DNA from: Streptomyces angustmyceticus
GTDB taxonomy: Bacteria > Actinomycetota > Actinomycetes > Streptomycetales > Streptomycetaceae
DNA length: 64,000 nt
Direction: 5' to 3'
Assembly: GCF_019933235.1 (NCBI RefSeq)
Contig: NZ_CP082945.1
Location: forward strand, 6,547,501 to 6,611,500
How positions within the stretch are numbered: position 1 is the first letter of the stretch; each line of letters opens with the position of its first letter. The translations under genes were made by a program, and so were the position numbers. Shown here piece by piece: positions 43,003 to 50,836 of the stretch. The notes under the pieces were generated by a model. It saw only the letters and a list, made by a program, of their open reading frames with translations, ran no database searches and was not told where the DNA came from.

Positions 43003-43276
43003 CGGATCTTTCCTGGGGCGCCGCGTCAGCGGCCTGCGGGGCGGAGGGGTCCTGGGCTGATCACCGTCCACCGACGAGGGACAGCGGACCTCCTGGCCCG
43101 GTTTCCGCAGCAGTACCCCCACCTCTGTCGCAGCGGGCGACGACGTCACGGCCGTCCACTTTCGGTGCTGCTCCAGCGCCATAGCTACGGAACGTTGTCC
43201 TCCCAGCACGCGGCAGCTGAGCTTCACCCGGGCCGACCCCGAAATGACCAGGTCAGCAGCGTCCACCCCATCTGGT

Positions 43277-43343
43277 GGGCCAACAAGAGCGCTCAGCGGG
43301 GCCAACTCAGGCGCTAAAGGGCCAACTCAGCCGCTCAGTCACA
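43277..43343 (-). repeat. Right terminal inverted repeat with three transposase sites
   Basis: Reads on the minus strand as the left end does, with seven mismatches over 67 bases. GGGCCAAC occurs at 43277-43284, 43299-43306 and 43319-43326; the 22 and 20 base spacing mirrors the left end exactly. The interval 43003-43276 between the MerR-HEAT stop and this repeat holds no recognisable gene. Confidence 0.9.
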
Positions 43344-43351
43344 TCTCCCGC
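43344..43351. repeat. Right 8-bp direct repeat (target site duplication)
   Basis: TCTCCCGC directly after the terminal ACA, identical to 35964-35971. Removing the element and one copy rejoins the kinase stop codon to the argC promoter with a 39-base gap before the -35 box. Confidence 0.85.
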
Positions 43352-43372
43352 ACCGGCCCCACCCACCCCTCG

Positions 43373-43401
43373 TTGCATAAAACTGCCGCTATCCGTATAG
43401 T
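43373..43401 (+). promoter_or_regulatory. argC promoter overlapped by an ARG-box-like site
   Basis: TTGCAT (43373-43378) and TATAGT (43396-43401) are separated by 17 bases, a clear -35/-10 pair for the main sigma factor. TTGCATAAAACTGC and GTATAGTCATGCC resemble the paired ARG boxes bound by ArgR; the TGCATA core also occurs at the argG promoter. The transposon ends 30 bases upstream. Confidence 0.75.
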
Positions 43402-43425
43402 CATGCCATCGAGGAGGAGAGGTCC

Positions 43426-44454
43426 ATGACGGTACGAGCAGCAGTGGCCGGGGCGAGCGGGTATGCGGGTGGTGAAGTGCTGCGCCTGCTCCTGGGGCAC
43501 CCGGAGGTCGAGATCGGGGCGCTGACCGGGCACTCCAACGCCGGGCAGCGCCTGGGCGGGCTGCAGCCGCACCTGGTCCCGCTGGCCGACCGGGAGCTCC
43601 AGCCGACCTCCGCCGAGGTACTGGCCGGGCACGACGTCGTCTTCCTCGCGCTGCCGCACGGCCAGTCCGCCGCGGTTGCCGAGGAGCTCGGGCCCGAGGT
43701 GCTGGTCGTGGACTGCGGCGCCGACTTCCGGCTCGGCGACGCCGCCGACTGGGAGGCGTTCTACGGCTCGCCCCACGCCGGCACCTGGCCGTACGGCCTG
43801 CCCGAGCTGCCGGGGAAGCGTGCCGCGCTCCAGGGGACCCGGCGCATCGCGGTCCCGGGCTGCTACCCCACCGCCGTCTCGCTGGCCCTGTTCCCCGCCT
43901 ACGCGGACCGGCTCGCCGAGCCCGAGGCCGTGATCGTCGCGGCCACCGGCACCTCCGGCGCCGGCAAGGCCCTCAAGCCGCATCTGCTGGGCTCCGAGGT
44001 CATGGGCTCGATGAGCCCGTACGGCGTCGGTGGCGGGCACCGGCACACCCCCGAGATGATCCAGAACCTGAGCGCGGTGGCCGGCGAGCGGATCAGCGTC
44101 TCCTTCACCCCGACCCTCGCCCCCATGTCGCGCGGCATCCTCGCGACCTGCTCGGCGAAGGCGAAGCCCGGGGTGGACGCCGCCGCCGTGCGCGCCGCGT
44201 ACGAGAAGGCGCTGGCCGGCGAGCCGTTCCTGCGGCTGCTGCCCGAGGGCCAGTGGCCGTCGACCGCCGCCGTGTACGGCTCCAACACCGCCCAGATCCA
44301 GGTGACGCTGGACGCCGCGGCCGGCCGGATCATCGCGATCAGCGCCCTCGACAACCTCACCAAGGGGACCGCGGGCGGCGCGGTGCAGAGCATGAACATC
44401 GCCCTGGGCCTCCCCGAGGAGACGGGGCTTTCCCGGGTCGGGGTGGCCCCGTGA
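43426..44454 (+). CDS. argC: N-acetyl-gamma-glutamyl-phosphate reductase
   Basis: Third enzyme of arginine synthesis: NADPH reduction of N-acetylglutamyl phosphate to the semialdehyde. The 342 residues show the Rossmann motif AAVAGASGYAGGEVLRLL (about 3-20), the catalytic cysteine in RIAVPGCYPTAVSLALFP (about 143-160) and the C-terminal catalytic-domain segments GGGHRHTPEM and TPTLAPMSRGIL. ATG 43426 is preceded by GAGGAGGAGAGG. First gene of argCJBDR, read from the ARG-box promoter. Confidence 0.97.
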   Translation: MTVRAAVAGASGYAGGEVLRLLLGHPEVEIGALTGHSNAGQRLGGLQPHLVPLADRELQPTSAEVLAGHDVVFLALPHGQSAAVAEELGPEVLVVDCGADFRLGDAADWEAFYGSPHAGTWPYGLPELPGKRAALQGTRRIAVPGCYPTAVSLALFPAYADRLAEPEAVIVAATGTSGAGKALKPHLLGSEVMGSMSPYGVGGGHRHTPEMIQNLSAVAGERISVSFTPTLAPMSRGILATCSAKAKPGVDAAAVRAAYEKALAGEPFLRLLPEGQWPSTAAVYGSNTAQIQVTLDAAAGRIIAISALDNLTKGTAGGAVQSMNIALGLPEETGLSRVGVAP

Positions 44455-44521
44455 GCCGCACGGAACCGGGACAGCACAGCGTGACCGGCGGGGCCGGCGA
44501 AGCGACGGAGGAGAAGAAGCA

Positions 44522-45688
44522 GTGAGCGTCACGGCAGCACAAGGGTTCACAGCGGCGGGCATCGCCGCCGGGATCAAGGAGAACGGCACCCCGGACCTCG
44601 CCCTCGTGGTGAACAACGGGCCGCGCCTGGCCGCCGCCGGAGTCTTCACCTCCAACCGCGTCAAGGCCGCCCCGGTCGTCTGGTCCGAGCAGGTCCTCAA
44701 GGGCGGCACGGTCTCCGCCGTCGTCCTCAACTCCGGCGGCGCCAACGCCTGCACGGGCCCGCTCGGCTTCCAGGACACCCACGCCACCGCGGAGAAGGCC
44801 GCCGAGGCGCTCGGGCACAACGCCGGCGAGGTGGCGGTCGCCTCCACCGGGCTGATCGGCCTGCGCCTCCCGATGGACAAGCTGCTGCCCGGCATCGACC
44901 GGGCCGCGGCCGAACTGACCGGCCACGGCGGAGAGAAGGCCGCCATCGCCATCAAGACCACCGACAGCGTGCACAAGACCGCCCAGGTCACGGTGGGAGG
45001 CACCACCGGAGGCGGCTGGACCGTCGGCGGGATGGCCAAGGGCGCCGGGATGCTCGCCCCGGGCCTGGCCACCATGCTCGTCGTGCTGACCACCGACGCC
45101 GACCTGCCGGCCGCCGAACTCGACACGGCGCTGCGGGCCGCGACCCGTACCACCTTCGACCGGGTCGACTCCGACGGCTGCATGTCGACCAACGACACGG
45201 TGCTGCTGCTCGCGTCGGGCGCCAGTGGCGTCGTCCCGGACACCGCGGAGTTCGCCGAGGCGGTGCGCACGGTCTGCGACGACCTGGCGCGGCAGCTGAT
45301 CGGGGACGCCGAGGGCGCCAGCAAGGACATCCGTATCGAGGTCGTGGGCGCGGCCAGCGAGGACGACGCGGTCGAGGTCGGCCGCTCCATCGCCCGCAAC
45401 AACCTCCTCAAGTGCGCCATCCACGGCGAGGACCCCAACTGGGGCCGGGTGCTCTCCGCCATCGGCACCACCTCCGCCGTCTTCGAGCCCGACCAGCTCA
45501 ACGTCGCCATCAACGACATCTGGGTCTGCAAGAACGGCTCGGTGGGGGAGGACCGCGACCTGGTCGACATGCGCTACCGGGAGGTCCGCATCACCGCCGA
45601 CCTCGCCGCCGGCACCGAGTCCGCGGTCATCTGGGCCAACGACCTGACCGCCGACTACGTCCACGAGAACAGCGCGTACTCCTCATGA
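44522..45688 (+). CDS. argJ: Bifunctional glutamate N-acetyltransferase / ornithine acetyltransferase
   Basis: A 388-residue precursor that recycles the acetyl group from N-acetylornithine to glutamate. The self-cleavage site lies in KGAGMLAPGLATMLVVLT (about 171-188; Thr of ATM becomes the nucleophile of the beta chain). TTGGGWTVGGMAKG, VDSDGCMSTNDTVLL and the end TADYVHENSAYSS are family signatures. GTG 44522 is preceded by GGAGGAG. The gap from argC is 67 bases. Whether it has both activities or only the ornithine one cannot be told from sequence. Confidence 0.96.
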   Translation: MSVTAAQGFTAAGIAAGIKENGTPDLALVVNNGPRLAAAGVFTSNRVKAAPVVWSEQVLKGGTVSAVVLNSGGANACTGPLGFQDTHATAEKAAEALGHNAGEVAVASTGLIGLRLPMDKLLPGIDRAAAELTGHGGEKAAIAIKTTDSVHKTAQVTVGGTTGGGWTVGGMAKGAGMLAPGLATMLVVLTTDADLPAAELDTALRAATRTTFDRVDSDGCMSTNDTVLLLASGASGVVPDTAEFAEAVRTVCDDLARQLIGDAEGASKDIRIEVVGAASEDDAVEVGRSIARNNLLKCAIHGEDPNWGRVLSAIGTTSAVFEPDQLNVAINDIWVCKNGSVGEDRDLVDMRYREVRITADLAAGTESAVIWANDLTADYVHENSAYSS

Positions 45689-45738
45689 GCCAGCCCATCC
45701 GTCCCCGGCACGTGCCGAGCCCGCGGCACGCCCCCAGA

Positions 45739-45835
45739 AGCGAGGCCCGCGCATGAGCGAGCGAAGCGAGCGAATCATTCAAAGGTGCGCGCTGTGCTCA
45801 CAGCCCGCCGAGCGGAGCGAGGTCGGCGCATGAGC
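45739..45835 (+). repeat. Duplicated ribosome-site/start module between argJ and argB
   Basis: AGCGAGGCCCGCGCATGAGC (45739-45758) recurs at 45816-45835 with 18 of 20 identical bases. Each copy holds a purine-rich ribosome-site-like stretch and an ATGAGC. The first ATG (45753) opens a 26-codon frame starting MSERSERIIQ whose TGA (45831-45833) overlaps the argB ATG as ATGA. GAGCGAGCGAAGCGAGCGAA is a sequence type I recognise as recurring in Streptomyces intergenic regions. Confidence 0.55.
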
Positions 45836-46747
45836 ACCCGCAAGCACACCGCACTGCCCAAGGCCCGCACCCTCATCGAGGCGCTGCCCTGGCTGACCCG
45901 GCACCACGGCAAGACCGTCGTCATCAAGTTCGGCGGCAACGCCATGATCGACGAGGAGCTCAAGCGCGCCTTCGCCCAGGACGTGGTCTTCCTGCGGCAC
46001 GCCGGACTGCGCCCCGTCGTCGTGCACGGCGGCGGCCCGCAGATCAGCGCCCAGCTCGACCTGCTCGGCCTGGAGTCGGAGTTCAAGGGCGGCCTGCGGG
46101 TCACCACGCCCGAGGCGATGAACGTCGTACGGATGGTGCTGGCCGGCCAGGTGCAGCGCGAACTGGTGGGACTGCTCAACGAGCACGGCCCGCTCGCCGT
46201 CGGCATGACCGGCGAGGACGCCCACCTGATGACCGCGACCAAGCACTTCGCCGACATCGACGGCGAGCGGGTGGACATCGGCCGGGTCGGCGAGATCACC
46301 GGCATCGACCCCGGCGCGGTGCACGCCCTCCTGGAGGACGGCCGGATCCCGGTCATCTCCTCCATCGCCCGCAGCAGCGACGAGGACGACCCCTCCGGTG
46401 TCTTCAACGTCAACGCCGACACCGCGGCGGCCGCGCTGGCCGCCGCCCTCGGCGCCGAGACGCTGATGGTGCTCACCGACGTCGAGGGGCTCTACGAGGA
46501 CTGGCCGCAGAGCGACGAGGTGATCTCCCGCCTCACCGCCGGCGAACTGGAGAAGCTGCTGCCCGACCTGGCCAGCGGCATGGTCCCCAAGATGCGGGGC
46601 TGCCTGCACGCCGTCCGCAACGGCGTCCACACCGCCCGGGTCATCGACGGGCGGGTCCAGCACTCGATCCTGCTGGAGATCTTCACCGACGAAGGAATCG
46701 GCACGATGGTCGTGCCGGACGCGAACACGATCGAGGGGGCGACATGA
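45830..46747 (+). CDS. argB: Acetylglutamate kinase
   Basis: A 305-residue amino-acid kinase, the second and often arginine-controlled step. It has KTVVIKFGGNAM (about 26-37), VVVHGGGPQIS (about 63-73), the N-terminal helix LIEALPWLTRHHG typical of hexameric arginine-sensitive forms, NVNADTAAAALAAALGA and MVPKMRGCLHAV. So feedback inhibition by arginine is likely (inference from the helix). ATG 45830 (MSTRKHTALPKA) is chosen; the 15-residue extension from 45785 is not conserved. Ends with ATGA overlap into argD. Confidence 0.96.
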   Translation: MSTRKHTALPKARTLIEALPWLTRHHGKTVVIKFGGNAMIDEELKRAFAQDVVFLRHAGLRPVVVHGGGPQISAQLDLLGLESEFKGGLRVTTPEAMNVVRMVLAGQVQRELVGLLNEHGPLAVGMTGEDAHLMTATKHFADIDGERVDIGRVGEITGIDPGAVHALLEDGRIPVISSIARSSDEDDPSGVFNVNADTAAAALAAALGAETLMVLTDVEGLYEDWPQSDEVISRLTAGELEKLLPDLASGMVPKMRGCLHAVRNGVHTARVIDGRVQHSILLEIFTDEGIGTMVVPDANTIEGAT

Positions 46748-47979
46748 GCGACGCGGCACACGGCCACGGACCGGTGACCAACGCAGGGCTCACCGGACGC
46801 TGGCGGGGCGCCATGATGGACAACTTCGGCACCCCCCGTGTCCCGCTGGTCCGCGGCGAGGGGGCCACGGTGTGGGACGCCGACGGCAACGCCTACCTCG
46901 ACTTCCTCGGCGGCATCGCGGTCAACGCCCTGGGCCACGCCCACCCCGCGGTGGTCCGCGCCGTCTCCGACCAGGTCGCCACGCTCGGCCATGTCTCGAA
47001 CTTCTTCGTCGCCGAACCCACCGTCGCCCTCGCCGAGCGCCTGCTCGCGCTGGCCGGACGCCCCGGCCGGGTCTACTTCTCCAACTCCGGCGCCGAGGCC
47101 AACGAGGCCGCCTTCAAGATCGGCCGGCTGACCGGGCGCACCCACATGGTCTCCACGGCCGGCGGCTTCCACGGCCGCACCATGGGCGCCCTCGCCCTCA
47201 CCGGCCAGCCCGCCAAGCAGGCCCCGTTCGCCCCGCTGCCCGGCGACGTCGACCACGTCCCGTACGGCGACGTGGAGGCCCTGCGCGCCGCCGTCACCAC
47301 CGACACCGCCTTCGTCATCCTGGAGCCCGTCCAGGGCGAGAACGGCGTCGTCGTCCCGCCGCCCGGCTACCTCCGGGCGGCCCGCGAGATCACTGCCGCC
47401 ACCGGCACCCTGCTGGTCCTCGACGAGATCCAGACCGGCATCGGCCGCACCGGCCACTGGCTGGAGTCCCGGGCCCAGGGCGTCGAGGCCGACATCATCA
47501 CCCTCGCCAAGGGCCTGGGCGGCGGCCTGCCGATCGGCGCCACGCTGGCCTTCGGCCCGGCCGCCGACCTGCTCACGCCCGGTTCGCACGGCTCGACGTT
47601 CAGCGGCAACCCGGTCGTCTGCGCCGGCGCCCTCGCCGTCCTGGACACCATCGAGGCGGACGGCGTCCTGGACCACGTCAAGCGCGTCGGCGAACGGCTG
47701 CGCGCCGGGACCGAGGCCCTGGGGCACCCCTTGGTCGGTCAGGTCCGCGGTGCGGGGCTGCTCCTGGGTATCGTCTTGACGGAGTCGCTCGCGCCGCAGG
47801 TGCAGCAGGCGGCTCAGGACGCGGGCCTCCTGGTGAACGCGGTCGCGCCGGACGTCATCCGGCTCGCCCCGCCGCTGATCCTCACCGACGAGGAAGCGGA
47901 GGAGTTCCTCCGGAAGCTGCCCGGCGTCCTCAACACGGCCCGCCAAGGGGCCGACGGGGAACGACGAGCCGGAGACTGA
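46744..47979 (+). CDS. argD: Acetylornithine aminotransferase
   Basis: A 411-residue class III PLP aminotransferase making N-acetylornithine. It contains LDFLGGIAVNALGHAHP, SNSGAEANEAAFKIGR, FHGRTMGALALTGQ, LLVLDEIQTGIGRTG with the PLP Asp, and ITLAKGLGGGLPIG with the Schiff-base Lys at about 259. SGNPVVCAGALAVL follows. Length is normal. Translation is coupled to argB by ATGA. Confidence 0.97.
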   Translation: MSDAAHGHGPVTNAGLTGRWRGAMMDNFGTPRVPLVRGEGATVWDADGNAYLDFLGGIAVNALGHAHPAVVRAVSDQVATLGHVSNFFVAEPTVALAERLLALAGRPGRVYFSNSGAEANEAAFKIGRLTGRTHMVSTAGGFHGRTMGALALTGQPAKQAPFAPLPGDVDHVPYGDVEALRAAVTTDTAFVILEPVQGENGVVVPPPGYLRAAREITAATGTLLVLDEIQTGIGRTGHWLESRAQGVEADIITLAKGLGGGLPIGATLAFGPAADLLTPGSHGSTFSGNPVVCAGALAVLDTIEADGVLDHVKRVGERLRAGTEALGHPLVGQVRGAGLLLGIVLTESLAPQVQQAAQDAGLLVNAVAPDVIRLAPPLILTDEEAEEFLRKLPGVLNTARQGADGERRAGD

Positions 47980-47987
47980 CGACAACG

Positions 47988-48530
47988 ATGACCGAGCCGC
48001 AGGACAACGAGGCGTACAACGGCGGCCAGGCCGTACCGCAGACCCGCACCGCCCGCCACCGCCGGATCGTGGACATCCTCAACCGGCTGCCGGTCCGCTC
48101 CCAGAGCCAGCTCGCCAAGCTGCTCGCCGACGACGGCCTGTCCGTCACCCAGGCGACGCTCTCCCGCGACCTGGACGAACTGGGCGCGGTGAAGATCCGC
48201 AACACCGGCGGCGAGCTGATCTACGCGGTGCCCAGCGAGGGCGGCGACCGCAAGCCGCGCGCCCCGCTGGGGGAGTCCGCCAAGGAGGAGCGGATGCGCC
48301 GCCTCTCCGGCGAACTCCTCATCTCCGCCGAGGCCTCCGCCAACCTCGTGGTCCTGCGCACCCCGCCGGGCGCCGCCCAGTTCCTGGCCTCCGCCATCGA
48401 CCAGGCCGAGCTGCACGACATCCTCGGCACCATCGCCGGCGACGACACCCTGATGCTCATCAGCCGCGACCCGGCGGGCGGCAAGGCCCTCGCCGACCAT
48501 CTGCTGCGCCTGGCGCAAAAGGCGCACTGA
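47988..48530 (+). CDS. argR: Arginine repressor
   Basis: A 180-residue arginine-dependent hexameric repressor. The N-terminal winged helix (about 20-90; ARHRRIVDILNRLPVRSQSQLAKLLADDG, VTQATLSRDLDELGAVKIR) binds ARG boxes. The C-terminal oligomerisation domain contains ASAIDQAELHDILGTIAGDDTLMLI with the GT-x-AGDDT-x-L arginine pocket. ATG 47988 is eight bases after the argD stop. It should repress argC and argG promoters seen in this window. Confidence 0.96.
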   Translation: MTEPQDNEAYNGGQAVPQTRTARHRRIVDILNRLPVRSQSQLAKLLADDGLSVTQATLSRDLDELGAVKIRNTGGELIYAVPSEGGDRKPRAPLGESAKEERMRRLSGELLISAEASANLVVLRTPPGAAQFLASAIDQAELHDILGTIAGDDTLMLISRDPAGGKALADHLLRLAQKAH

Positions 48531-48546
48531 GCCTCTCCGCACGCGC

Positions 48547-48574
48547 TCCCGGGGGCCTCCCGCCGCCCCCGGGA
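48547..48574 (+). terminator. Hairpin after argR
   Basis: TCCCGGGGGC (48547-48556) pairs with GCCCCCGGGA (48565-48574) around an 8-base loop, 16 bases after the argR stop. No T-run. Confidence 0.6.
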
Positions 48575-48724
48575 CACCTCGCCCCGCCCCCGCCCGGCGG
48601 TTGTGCGGAGCATCCACCCGAGCCACTCTCTCCCCGCCGAACCGGATACGGCAGGATGGCAGTTCGCGCCGGGACGTCCACGGATGTCCCGGCGTCTTCA
48701 CAGCCCTAGAGACAAGCAGGTGGC

Positions 48725-48796
48725 ATGGTGACGAGACATCACATCCGGCTCATAGCACGTCCGCTCCTCCCGGTCGCGGGAGGAGCCGGCCGGTGA
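48725..48796 (+). CDS. Short upstream ORF coupled to the MscS gene
   Basis: ATG 48725 opens 23 codons (MVTRHHIRLIARPLLPVAGG then AGR) whose TGA at 48794-48796 overlaps the GTG start (48793) of the channel gene. A purine-rich AGGTGG precedes the ATG closely. The sequence RHHIRL recalls the short Streptomyces leader peptides with RxHVDL motifs, but there is no cysteine near the end. It may only couple translation. I treat it as possible, not certain. Confidence 0.4.
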   Translation: MVTRHHIRLIARPLLPVAGGAGR

Positions 48797-49914
48797 ACCG
48801 CGCTGTGACACTGCACGACCTGATCGTGGCCGGCGCCGCGCTGGCCGCCGGCATCGTGACCGCCCTGCTGGTGCGGGTGACCCTGCGCTGGCTGGGCAAA
48901 CACGCCCTCAAAACCCGGTGGAGCGGCGACGACATCCTCGTCGACGCGCTGCGGGCGGTGGTGCCCTGGGCGGCGGTCGCCGGCGGTCTGGCGGCGGCGA
49001 CCGCGGCGCTCCCGCTGACGGCGGCGGTCCAACGCACCGTCAACCGGACGCTGATGGTGCTGCTCATCCTCGTCGTCACGCTCACCGCGGCCCGGGTGAT
49101 CACCGGTGTGGTGCGGTCCTTCGCGCAGTCCCGGTCCGGAGTGGCCGGCTCGGCGACCATCTTCGCCAACATCACCCGCATCATCGTGCTGGCCATGGGC
49201 TTCCTGGTGGTCCTCCAGACCCTGGGCATCTCCATCGCCCCGCTGCTCACCGCCCTGGGCGTGGGCGGCCTCGCCGTCGCCCTGGCCCTGCAGGACACCC
49301 TCGCCAACCTCTTCGCCGGTGTGCACATCCTCGCCTCGAAGACCGTGCAGCCCGGTGACTACATCCGGCTCAGCAGCGGGGAGGAGGGCTATGTCGTCGA
49401 CGTCAACTGGCGCAACACCGTGGTGCGTCAGCTCTCCAACAACCTGGTGATCATCCCCAACACCCAGCTGGCCGGCACCAACATGACCAACTTCACCCGC
49501 CCGGAACAGAAGTTGACGATCCTGGTGCAGGTGGGCGTCGGCTACGACAGCGACCTCGACCATGTCGAGCGGGTCACCACCGAGGTCATCGACGGCGTGA
49601 TGAAGGACGTCAACGGCGGCGACCCGGACCACGAAGCGGCCGTCCGTTTCCACACCTTCGGGGACTCCCGGATCGGCCTCACGGTGATCCTCGGCGTCGG
49701 CGAGTTCAGCGACCAGTACCGGATCAAGCACGAGTTCATCAAGCGCCTCCACCAGCGCTACCGGCACGAGGGCATCCGCATCCCCTCCCCGGCCCGCACC
49801 GTCGCCCTCCAGAAGCCGGAGGACATCGTGATCCCGCACCAGCGCGATCTCCCGGACCGCCGCGACCTCTCCGACCGTTGCGACCTGTCGGGCCCGGTGC
49901 CGCCGGTGCCGTAG
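48793..49914 (+). CDS. MscS-family mechanosensitive channel
   Basis: A 373-residue membrane channel. Three or four helices lie in the N-terminal half (LHDLIVAGAALAAGIVTALLV, VVPWAAVAGGLAAATAAL, TLMVLLILVVTLTAARVI, IIVLAMGFLVVLQTLG). The pore helix LTALGVGGLAVALALQDTLANLFAG (about 151-175) is the MscS TM3 signature, followed by the beta domain PGDYIRLSSGEEGYVVDVNWRNT and VIIPNTQLAGTNMTNF. The C-terminus is charged with RDL repeats. GTG 48793 is chosen for its GGAGGAG site. It protects against osmotic down-shock. Confidence 0.9.
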   Translation: MNRAVTLHDLIVAGAALAAGIVTALLVRVTLRWLGKHALKTRWSGDDILVDALRAVVPWAAVAGGLAAATAALPLTAAVQRTVNRTLMVLLILVVTLTAARVITGVVRSFAQSRSGVAGSATIFANITRIIVLAMGFLVVLQTLGISIAPLLTALGVGGLAVALALQDTLANLFAGVHILASKTVQPGDYIRLSSGEEGYVVDVNWRNTVVRQLSNNLVIIPNTQLAGTNMTNFTRPEQKLTILVQVGVGYDSDLDHVERVTTEVIDGVMKDVNGGDPDHEAAVRFHTFGDSRIGLTVILGVGEFSDQYRIKHEFIKRLHQRYRHEGIRIPSPARTVALQKPEDIVIPHQRDLPDRRDLSDRCDLSGPVPPVP

Positions 49915-50051
49915 TCCCCTCCGCAGGCCACCCGGCCGCGAACCGGGCCCCGGACCCGGCCGCTCCGCGCGGGCCTTCCCCGCCGGGGCGGCACGGCGCC
50001 GCACCGCACGGCGCCTTCCGCTTCCGTCCCCTCCCCGAGGAGTCCAGCCCC

Positions 50052-50534
50052 ATGACAGCCACGTTCACGGTCGTGCCCGTCGCCCATGTGGTGGGGGGAC
50101 GCGTCGAGCCGACGGATGACTACTGGGGCGGCACCCGCTCCGTCATCCGGATCGACCCGGAGCGGTTCACCGAGGAGTCCGTCGTCGGCCTGGACGCCTT
50201 CTCCCACCTCGAAGTCGTCTTCCAGTTCCATCTGACCGACCCCGCCGATCTGCCCCCGGAAACCCGGCACCCCCGCGGCAACCCCGACTGGCCGGCCGGC
50301 GGCTCCTTCGCCCACCGCAACATGCGCCGGGTGAACCGGCTGGGCGTCTCGCGGTGCCGCCTGGTCGCGGTGGACGGCCTCGACCTGCACGTGGAGGCGC
50401 TGGACGCCGTCGACGGCACACCGGTGCTGGACATCAAGCCGTGGTTCGGTGCGATGGGGCCGCAGGGCGAGGTACGTGAGCCTGCCTGGCCCTCGGAGAT
50501 GCTGGCCGACTACTACACGGATCCCTGCGCGTAG
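50052..50534 (+). CDS. TrmO/TsaA-type tRNA methyltransferase-like protein
   Basis: A 160-residue protein of the UPF0066/TsaA fold: VVPVAHVVGGRVEPTDDYWGG, LDAFSHLEVVFQFH, HRNMRRVNRLGVSRCRLV and VLDIKPWFGAMGPQG. In E. coli TrmO adds a methyl group to t6A37 of tRNA-Thr. The canonical NRPN-x-IG segment is replaced by RRVNRLGVS, so activity may differ. ATG 50052 (MTATFTVVPV) is the likely start. It stands alone between the channel gene and tRNA-Pro. Confidence 0.8.
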   Translation: MTATFTVVPVAHVVGGRVEPTDDYWGGTRSVIRIDPERFTEESVVGLDAFSHLEVVFQFHLTDPADLPPETRHPRGNPDWPAGGSFAHRNMRRVNRLGVSRCRLVAVDGLDLHVEALDAVDGTPVLDIKPWFGAMGPQGEVREPAWPSEMLADYYTDPCA

Positions 50535-50548
50535 GGTCCCGAGAACGG

Positions 50549-50592
50549 TCAAGGGCCTGGTTCCCCGCCGAGGCGGGGAACCAGGCCCTTGA
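50549..50592. terminator. Strong bidirectional terminator hairpin
   Basis: TCAAGGGCCTGGTTCCCCGC (50549-50568) and its perfect complement (50573-50592) form a 20-bp stem with a 4-base centre. It lies between the TrmO-like gene (plus) and the 3' end of tRNA-Pro (minus), so it can stop transcripts from both. Confidence 0.85.
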
Positions 50593-50620
50593 CCTGGGCT
50601 TTAAGCCCTGTACTGCACCG

Positions 50621-50694
<74 letters not shown>

Positions 50695-50836
50695 GTGCTC
50701 GTGCCGGCCGGAGAAGTCCCGGCCGGGGCGTGCAGAAGAAAAATACCCTGTCCGGGGCCATGAATCCAAAGCGGGTGCTCGCAGGCGCCCTCCCGGGGCC
50801 CGGGCGGGGGCCCGGCTGCCGTGGTTCGATGGGGTT

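Larger units (their letters stand above)
35972..43343 (+). mobile_element. Tn7-like transposon without TnsA, carrying HEAT and MerR-HEAT genes
   Basis: A 7,372-bp element with 67-bp terminal inverted repeats (60 of 67 identical; the outer 33 perfect) that begin TGT and end ACA. Each end has three GTTGGCCC sites. Directly outside are identical 8-bp sequences TCTCCCGC. Inside, all on the plus strand, are a DDE transposase (TnsB/TniA type), an AAA ATPase (TnsC/TniB type), a TniQ/TnsD-type targeting protein, a HEAT-repeat protein and a MerR-HEAT protein. No TnsA endonuclease, resolvase, cas gene or CRISPR array is present. Codons ending in A or T are visibly more frequent than in the neighbours, especially in tniQ, consistent with transfer. 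Both ends and all genes look intact. Confidence 0.9.

Noticed and set aside
35972..43343. CRISPR-associated transposon
   Set aside because: TnsB-TnsC-TniQ without TnsA resembles V-K systems, but there is no cas12k, no other cas gene and no spaced repeat array inside or beside the element.
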